Assembly (NCBI GenBank): GCA_016200825.1
Contig: JACQEA010000078.1
Span: 1-5,547, forward strand
Length of the DNA stretch: 5,547 nucleotides
Source: Chloroflexota bacterium
GTDB lineage: Bacteria > Chloroflexota > Anaerolineae > UBA4142
Direction: 5' to 3'
Shown here piece by piece: positions 1 through 5,547 of the stretch; within the stretch, counting starts at the first letter, position 1, and each line of letters starts with the position of its first letter. The notes beneath the pieces were generated by a model. The model was not told the origin of the DNA. It saw only the letters and a program-made list of their open reading frames with translations, and made no database searches. Made by a program: the position numbers and the translations under genes.

Positions 1-58
1 CTTCACTTCGTTCAGGATAAACTCCGCGAATTTGCTCCTCGCAATGACGCAAAAGAAT
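1..58. repeat. Dispersed palindromic-type intergenic repeat, cut by the window edge
   Basis: This is the short non-coding stretch downstream of miaA. Read on the minus strand it contains GTCATTGCGAGGAGC (plus 34-48) followed by TTATCCTGAACGAAGTGAAG (plus 1-20). Both words resemble the arm of the palindrome at 2519-2611 (GTCATTCTGAGGAAC, then GGAGTGACGAAG). I recall words of this type as common dispersed intergenic repeats in Chloroflexota and some other bacteria. No gene, clear terminator hairpin or U-run is visible here, and the partner arm, if any, lies outside the window. Confidence 0.55.
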
Positions 59-66
59 ATGCGCGC

Positions 67-1002
67 TTATTCGTCTCGGAGAAATCGCGTCACTGCTTCG
101 CGAATTTCCGCGTACCGATCTTCCGACACATCGAACCAACAAATGCGCACGTCGTCCAACCGAAACCAACTGTACTGATGATGCACAAAGCGTCGCGTAT
201 CGCGTTTCAACACACGCACGGCTTCATCCAAATCAATCTCGCCTTTCACATATGACGCGATCTGCCGATAGCCCAATCCACTCATCGCACCCCCCTCTAT
301 CCCCCCTTGGACAAGGGGGGAACCAAAGGGGGGTTGCGCGATTAACGCGCGCACTTCGTCCACTAACCCGCGCGCGATCATTTCATCGACGCGCGCATTG
401 ATGCGCGCGTACAGTTTTTCGCGCGGGAGAGTGAGACCGATGCGCAGAACGCGATAATTCGGCGGCGCGATTTTTTGTTGCGCGCTGATTTTTTCGCCCG
501 TCGCTTCGATCACTTCCAGCGCGCGAATGACGCGGCGCGCGTTGCGCGGATCAATTTTTTCTGCAGCAGCGCGATCGAGTTCCTGCAACCGCGCGTACAA
601 CTGCGCGGCATCCATTCGCTCGAGTTGCGCGCGGCGCGCGGGATCGGGTGCAACGCGCGGAATCGCGAGTCCATCGAGAATCGCGCGCACGTACAAACCG
701 CTCCCGCCAACGAGAAACGGAATCTTGCCGCGAGCGCGAATGTCGTTGATCGCGGTGAACGCGTGTTGTTGATATTCCGCGAGGGAAAAATTTTCGTCGG
801 GATTAACAACATCGAGGAGATGATGCGGCACGCGCGCGCGTTCCTCGCGCGTCGGTTTCGCGGTGCCGATATCCATCCCGCGATAGACTTGGCGCGAATC
901 GGCGGAAATAATTTCGCCGCGAAATTCTTCTGCGAGTTTCAGCGCGAGCGCGGATTTGCCGACGGCGGTGGGACCGAGAATCGCGATAAGCGGTTTGTCC
1001 AT
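67..1002 (-). CDS. miaA: tRNA dimethylallyltransferase (MiaA) with an in-frame repeat insertion
   Basis: MiaA transfers the dimethylallyl group of DMAPP to N6 of adenosine 37 in tRNAs that read UNN codons, the first step to i6A/ms2i6A; it acts in the cytoplasm. The 311-residue product is of normal family length. Visible motifs are the P-loop GPTAVGKS (residues 10-17), the DSRQVYRGMDIGTAKP segment (35-50) with the presumed catalytic Asp35, HHLLD (60-64), GGSGLY (99-104), DPRNARRVIRALEV, SGLGYRQ (241-247) and the C-terminal RRFVHHQYSWFR. The frame stays open to a GTG at 1095, but those 31 codons are translated spacer repeat, so I chose the ATG at 1002, which places the P-loop at the usual distance. 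No Shine-Dalgarno is visible before it. Residues about 224-238 are encoded by a C6/G6 palindromic repeat (290-333) and have no counterpart in the MiaA proteins I know. Confidence 0.95.
   Translation of the reverse strand: MDKPLIAILGPTAVGKSALALKLAEEFRGEIISADSRQVYRGMDIGTAKPTREERARVPHHLLDVVNPDENFSLAEYQQHAFTAINDIRARGKIPFLVGGSGLYVRAILDGLAIPRVAPDPARRAQLERMDAAQLYARLQELDRAAAEKIDPRNARRVIRALEVIEATGEKISAQQKIAPPNYRVLRIGLTLPREKLYARINARVDEMIARGLVDEVRALIAQPPFGSPLVQGGIEGGAMSGLGYRQIASYVKGEIDLDEAVRVLKRDTRRFVHHQYSWFRLDDVRICWFDVSEDRYAEIREAVTRFLRDE
290..333. repeat. Nested C6/G6 palindromic repeat inside miaA
   Basis: The segment has four homopolymer blocks: C6 (290-295), C6 (301-306), G6 (315-320) and G6 (328-333). 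The inner pair forms a perfect 9-bp stem, CCCCCCTTG (301-309) against CAAGGGGGG (312-320). The outer blocks can pair around it. In the miaA frame it adds codons for PPFGSPLVQGGIEGG without a stop or frame change. Its composition is unlike the surrounding GCGC-rich gene. I recall near-identical C-run/G-run palindromes as intergenic repeats in Chloroflexota and other metagenome-derived genomes; a genome-wide search would be needed to confirm this copy belongs to that family. Confidence 0.85.
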
Positions 1003-1012
1003 GTGCAAGTTT

Positions 1013-1109
1013 GTGAGTGTGCGAGCGTTAGAGTGTGTGAGGTCATGTGGATATGTGAGTCCGCGATTTTTTATTTCCCACTCACATACTCTCACACTCC
1101 CTCACTCTA
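1013..1109. repeat. Inverted arrays of an 8-bp word filling the yraN-miaA spacer
   Basis: The left arm (1013-1060) reads as six 8-mers: GTGAGTGT, GCGAGCGT, TAGAGTGT, GTGAGGTC, ATGTGGAT, ATGTGAGT. After a 19-nt T-rich loop (1061-1079), the right arm (1080-1109) carries the complementary type, CTCACATA, CTCTCACA, CTCCCTCA, CTCTA. The innermost 9 bp pair perfectly (TATGTGAGT 1052-1060 with ACTCACATA 1080-1088); farther out the match weakens to roughly half. The array supplies the TAG stop of the yraN-like gene (CTA at 1107-1109) and reaches within about 10 bp of the miaA ATG. There is no terminal T-run typical of an intrinsic terminator in the transcribed direction. Confidence 0.75.
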
Positions 1110-1484
1110 CCCTTCCACCGCGTTCTTCACAACATCCGTCCTCACCACGCGCCCCGCGCGATCGAGTTCAATCGCGACGAGATCAATACGCCACGCAAAA
1201 TTTTCGTACTGCGGATGCGCGGACAGAAATTCTTCCGCGACCGCGAACAAGCGCGCGCGTTTGCGCGGCATCGTTACCGATTCTTCCGGCGAGCCGTAAC
1301 TGTTTCGTCGTGCGCGCACCTCGACAAACGCGAGTCCGTCCGCGTCTTGGGCGATAATATCCATCTCGCCGGTGCGCGTGCGAAAATTGCGCGCGATAAT
1401 TTTATAGCCGCGCTGTTCGAGGAGCAACGCGGCAACGCGCTCGCCGGATTCGCCCAGATTTTTCTTCGCGCGAGTGTTTTTCAT
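1107..1484 (-). CDS. YraN family (UPF0102) nuclease-fold protein
   Basis: A small cytoplasmic protein of the UPF0102/YraN family, of normal length at 125 residues. The family is predicted to have a restriction-endonuclease-like fold related to Holliday-junction resolvases; its cellular role is not settled. Signature segments seen, numbered from the ATG, are GESGERVAALLL (11-22), GYKIIARNFRTRTGEMDIIA (26-45), FVEVRARR (53-60) and RIDLVAI (99-105). These include the acidic residues of GEMD and FVEV; the family's usual EVK is here EVR, a conservative change at a catalytic-type position. A TTG two codons upstream (1490) could also start the gene; I prefer the ATG at 1484 because no Shine-Dalgarno favours either and the TTG lies in repeat DNA. 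It lies 65 bp after the oxidoreductase gene and 104 bp before miaA on the same strand, and its TAG stop is provided by the spacer array. Confidence 0.9.
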   Translation of the reverse strand: MKNTRAKKNLGESGERVAALLLEQRGYKIIARNFRTRTGEMDIIAQDADGLAFVEVRARRNSYGSPEESVTMPRKRARLFAVAEEFLSAHPQYENFAWRIDLVAIELDRAGRVVRTDVVKNAVEG

Positions 1485-1485
1485 G

Positions 1486-1562
1486 ATCAAGCCATAGAGA
1501 GCATAGAGGACACAGAGAAAAATCTTTACCTCTATGCTCTCTATGTCCTCTATGGCTTTGAT
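1486..1562. repeat. Inverted arms of three 9-bp units (CATAGAGRR) between the oxidoreductase and yraN-like genes
   Basis: The left arm (1493-1519) is CATAGAGAG, CATAGAGGA, CACAGAGAA. The right arm (1528-1554), read on the opposite strand, is CATAGAGGA, CATAGAGAG, CATAGAGGT. Flanking bases extend the symmetry: ATCAAGC at 1486-1492 against GCTTTGAT at 1555-1562. The loop is only about 8 nt, so the transcript could fold into a long stem. The right arm includes the TAG stop (1550-1552) of the upstream gene and its last codons lie in the flank, while the left flank contains the possible TTG start of the yraN-like gene. No T-run follows the stem on the minus strand, so a classical terminator is not shown. 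Confidence 0.85.
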
Positions 1563-2473
1563 TGAGGAATCACTTGCTTTGCAATCGCTTCGAGTCCGTC
1601 AATATCATCCAAATCCAACCACTGCAACATCACGCGCTGCAAACCGGCTTTTTCTAATTGCTTGAGTTGCTCGATGCACTCTGACGCGCTGCCGACAATG
1701 ATCCCGCGCTCGCGTAATTGTTCAGGCGTGCGATTACGCGCCGCGATTTTTTGTTTCAGCGCGGCGTCATCTTTGCCGAAAATGCAACCCGTCATCATCG
1801 AACGGCGCACGGACGATGGCGCGCGCTTGTTCGCGCGCAACAAATCGTCGAGCCGCGCGTTCAAGCGCGCGAAATTCGCGGGCGTTTGAAACGTCGCGTT
1901 CCATTCATCCGCGTAGCGCGCGGCAAGCGGCAGCGTTTTCTTTTCGCCATTGCCGCCGACCAGAATTGGAATTTTGCGCGAGGGGCGCGGCAGTAGCACC
2001 GCGTCTTGCACGCGATAATATTTGCCGCTGTACTTCACGGGCGCGTCGCCTGAAAATAATCGCGAAATAATTTCTAACCCGTCTCTGAATCTTTCAAATC
2101 TCTCTTTCAGCGGTAATAAATCCCAACCATAATTCGTATGTTCGCGTTCTTGCCATCCCGCGCCGAGTCCGAGTGTCAATCTTCCGCCCGACAACGCGTC
2201 CACATCGCGCGCCATGCGCGCGAGCATCGTCGGATGCCGGAACGAAAGCGGCGAGACGAGCGTGCCGAATTGAATTCGTTTCGTGCTCGATGCAAGCCAC
2301 GCGAGCGAAACCCAGCATTCGAGCGAATCTTTGTCGGGCGCGGACGCGTTGGTGTAATGATCGGAGCGATACAAGCCGACGAATCCTAAGTCTTGCACTG
2401 CTTGCGCGATGCGTTTCCATTTTTCCCAAGTGAGTCCGTTTTGTCCTTCGATCATGATCGCCAGATCAAGCAT
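1550..2473 (-). CDS. Luciferase-like (LLM class) flavin/F420-dependent oxidoreductase
   Basis: A 307-residue protein of the bacterial luciferase-like monooxygenase superfamily, predicted to be a soluble TIM-barrel enzyme using reduced F420 or FMN. Visible superfamily segments are the N-terminal strand with EGQNGLTWEKW, LGFVGLYRSDHY (29-40), RIQFGTLVSPLSFRHP (66-81), SGGRLTLGLGAGWQEREH (95-112) followed by PLKERFERFRDGLEII (121-136), then PRPSRKIPILVGGNG (162-176) and the C-terminal GSASECIEQLKQLEKAG (261-277). The pattern around GLGAGW and the ERFERF helix resembles the Rv1855c-type F420 subgroup from memory, so F420 is favoured over FMN but not proven; the substrate is unknown. The ATG at 2473 has a well-placed AAGGA. 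The gene is bracketed by 9-mer inverted arrays on both sides, and its TAG stop lies within one of them. Confidence 0.9.
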   Translation of the reverse strand: MLDLAIMIEGQNGLTWEKWKRIAQAVQDLGFVGLYRSDHYTNASAPDKDSLECWVSLAWLASSTKRIQFGTLVSPLSFRHPTMLARMARDVDALSGGRLTLGLGAGWQEREHTNYGWDLLPLKERFERFRDGLEIISRLFSGDAPVKYSGKYYRVQDAVLLPRPSRKIPILVGGNGEKKTLPLAARYADEWNATFQTPANFARLNARLDDLLRANKRAPSSVRRSMMTGCIFGKDDAALKQKIAARNRTPEQLRERGIIVGSASECIEQLKQLEKAGLQRVMLQWLDLDDIDGLEAIAKQVIPQSKP

Positions 2474-2480
2474 TGGAAAA

Positions 2481-2485
2481 TCCTT
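2481..2485 (-). promoter_or_regulatory. Ribosome binding site of the LLM oxidoreductase gene
   Basis: The minus strand reads AAGGA seven bases before the ATG at 2473, a good Shine-Dalgarno position. It starts just after the left 9-mer arm ends (2491), so the repeat stops short of the translation signal. It supports the chosen start. Confidence 0.75.
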
Positions 2486-2490
2486 TTAAC

Positions 2491-5224
<2,734 letters not shown>

Positions 5225-5228
<4 letters not shown>

Positions 5229-5269
5229 TGTTGGCATCCTTGAGGAAGCATGATTGGTTCGTCGGGCAT
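5225..5269 (-). CDS. Putative 14-residue leader ORF overlapping the STAND gene start
   Basis: On the minus strand an ATG at 5269 opens a 15-codon frame encoding MPDEPIMLPQGCQQ and ending in TGA. The ATG has GGAG seven bases upstream (5277-5280), a good ribosome binding site. The TGA (5225-5227) overlaps the STAND ATG (5226-5228) as ATGA, the arrangement typical of translational coupling, and the STAND Shine-Dalgarno lies inside this ORF. It starts roughly 33 nt after the predicted transcription start. The peptide resembles nothing I recognise and has no run of one amino acid typical of attenuation. It could be chance; such short frames need conservation or ribosome profiling. Confidence 0.45.
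5237..5241 (-). promoter_or_regulatory. Ribosome binding site deciding the STAND start
   Basis: AAGGA on the minus strand is separated by 8 bases from the ATG at 5228-5226, an ideal distance. The alternative ATG at 5237-5235 overlaps the last base of this site and so could not use it. This is the reason for the shorter start. Confidence 0.65.
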
Positions 5270-5308
5270 CGTTGGTCTCCGATGCGAACTCACGTGTGCT
5301 GCAATCTT

Positions 5309-5337
5309 ATTTTACTTCGCGAACGCAGTTATGGCAA
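5309..5337 (-). promoter_or_regulatory. Sigma70-like promoter for the leader ORF and STAND gene
   Basis: The minus strand carries TTGCCA (5332-5337; one mismatch to TTGACA), a 17-bp spacer, and TAAAAT (5309-5314; one mismatch to TATAAT). The predicted start near 5302 gives a leader of about 33 nt before the ATG at 5269. The promoter lies between the presumed IS end (about 5361) and the STAND gene, so it looks native to the gene rather than carried by the IS. No operator palindrome is evident between -10 and the gene. Confidence 0.6.
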
Positions 5338-5360
5338 GAGGTCACGCATCACGTATTACG

Positions 5361-5547
5361 TGCTCTGTTGCAAACATCGCTCCCAATGAAAAGGGAGCTA
5401 GCGATGAAGGTTGTAAAGCACGGCATTGAAAATGGGTTCACAGCGTTGACGCGCCAAAGTGCGCGAGCGAATGGTGTCCCCGAATTTGCGTTTGATTACC
5501 GAATGCACCGTTTCTACTTTCCAGCGTTGCCCATACACACCATCCAA
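5361..5547 (-). mobile_element. 3' end of an insertion sequence, cut by the window edge
   Basis: The transposase fragment is followed by a short non-coding tail containing a 6-bp hairpin, GCTCCC (5379-5384) with GGGAGC (5393-5398), and then GCTCTGTTGCAAACATCGC (5362-5380), which resembles the GG..CTGTTGCAAA-type ends seen in several IS families. I place the IS edge near 5361-5362. Just outside is a small palindrome, CACGTA-T-TACGTG (5350-5362). The other terminal repeat and any target duplication are beyond the window, so the exact edge and family are unproven. Confidence 0.5.
5398..5547 (-). CDS. DDE transposase, C-terminal fragment (IS4/IS5-type)
   Basis: Only the last 49 codons before a TAG are in the window. 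The peptide reads LDGVYGQRWKVETVHSV, then IKRKFGDTIRSR, and ends CEPIFNAVLYNLHR. The Y-x-x-R-W-x-x-E-T-x-x-S-x-x-K-R pattern is the C-terminal signature of IS4/IS5-superfamily DDE transposases, with the Glu in KVET as the third catalytic acid. The frame is intact to its stop, and whether the rest of the gene is complete cannot be judged. The gene points toward the STAND promoter, so read-through could reach it. Confidence 0.85.
   Translation of the reverse strand: MDGVYGQRWKVETVHSVIKRKFGDTIRSRTLARQRCEPIFNAVLYNLHR

Noticed and set aside
1003..1095. N-terminal extension of MiaA to a GTG at 1095
   Set aside because: The 31 extra residues are a direct translation of the 8-mer spacer array, and the family N-terminus matches the ATG at 1002.
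475..1299. Long plus-strand open frame (274 codons) across miaA, the spacer and the yraN-like gene
   Set aside because: It runs antisense through two recognised genes and the repeat spacer, with an Arg/Ala-rich product of no known type.
1486..1562. CRISPR array
   Set aside because: The units are 9 bp, tandem without spacers and arranged as inverted arms, and no cas gene is present.
5350..5362. CACGTA-T-TACGTG palindrome as an operator for the STAND promoter
   Set aside because: It lies upstream of the -35 box at the presumed IS junction and is short; a binding role cannot be supported from one copy.
5379..5398. GCTCCC/GGGAGC hairpin as a transposase terminator
   Set aside because: The stem is only 6 bp, overlaps the stop codon and lacks a following U-run; it is more likely part of the IS end.

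Overview
The window reads like part of a chromosome from a GC-rich bacterium, probably a Chloroflexota (Anaerolineae-like) lineage. This is an inference from three things: a luciferase-like F420-type oxidoreductase, a large NB-ARC/TPR STAND protein of a kind common there, and spacers packed with dispersed palindromic repeats (GTCATTCTGAG..., ACCACAGAG..., runs of C6/G6) that I recall as frequent in such genomes. Coding DNA is very rich in GCGC/CGCG words. No rRNA, tRNA or CRISPR array is visible.

All genes lie on the minus strand, so transcription runs from high to low coordinates. The order is: the C-terminal end of a DDE transposase entering from the right edge (5398-5547) with its presumed IS terminus (about 5361); a sigma70-like promoter (5309-5337); a 14-codon leader ORF (5225-5269) whose stop overlaps the start of the next gene as ATGA; a membrane-anchored STAND NTPase with a TPR tail (2658-5228); a luciferase-like flavin/F420 oxidoreductase (1550-2473); a YraN/UPF0102 protein (1107-1484); and the tRNA dimethylallyltransferase MiaA (67-1002).

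The spacers are the most unusual part. All three gaps between the large genes are filled almost entirely by inverted arms built from short tandem words. The gaps on both sides of the oxidoreductase gene use a 9-bp word, consensus CAYAGAGRR, three copies per arm. The yraN-miaA gap uses an 8-bp word related to GTGAGTGT. The 2474-2657 gap also nests a second, longer palindrome inside the 9-mer arms. These arrays supply the stop codons of two genes and falsely extend the miaA frame upstream. A different palindrome, made of C6/G6 blocks, sits in frame inside miaA and encodes about 15 extra residues just before the conserved GLGYRQ segment.

Functionally, miaA and yraN are housekeeping-type genes and the oxidoreductase is of unknown substrate. 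The STAND protein is a signal-responsive ATPase whose usual N-terminal effector is replaced by a two-helix membrane hairpin. Its own promoter, leader ORF, neighbouring IS and a composition change at the effector/NTPase junction make it the best candidate for an undescribed regulatory or defence protein, although nothing in the window proves such a role.
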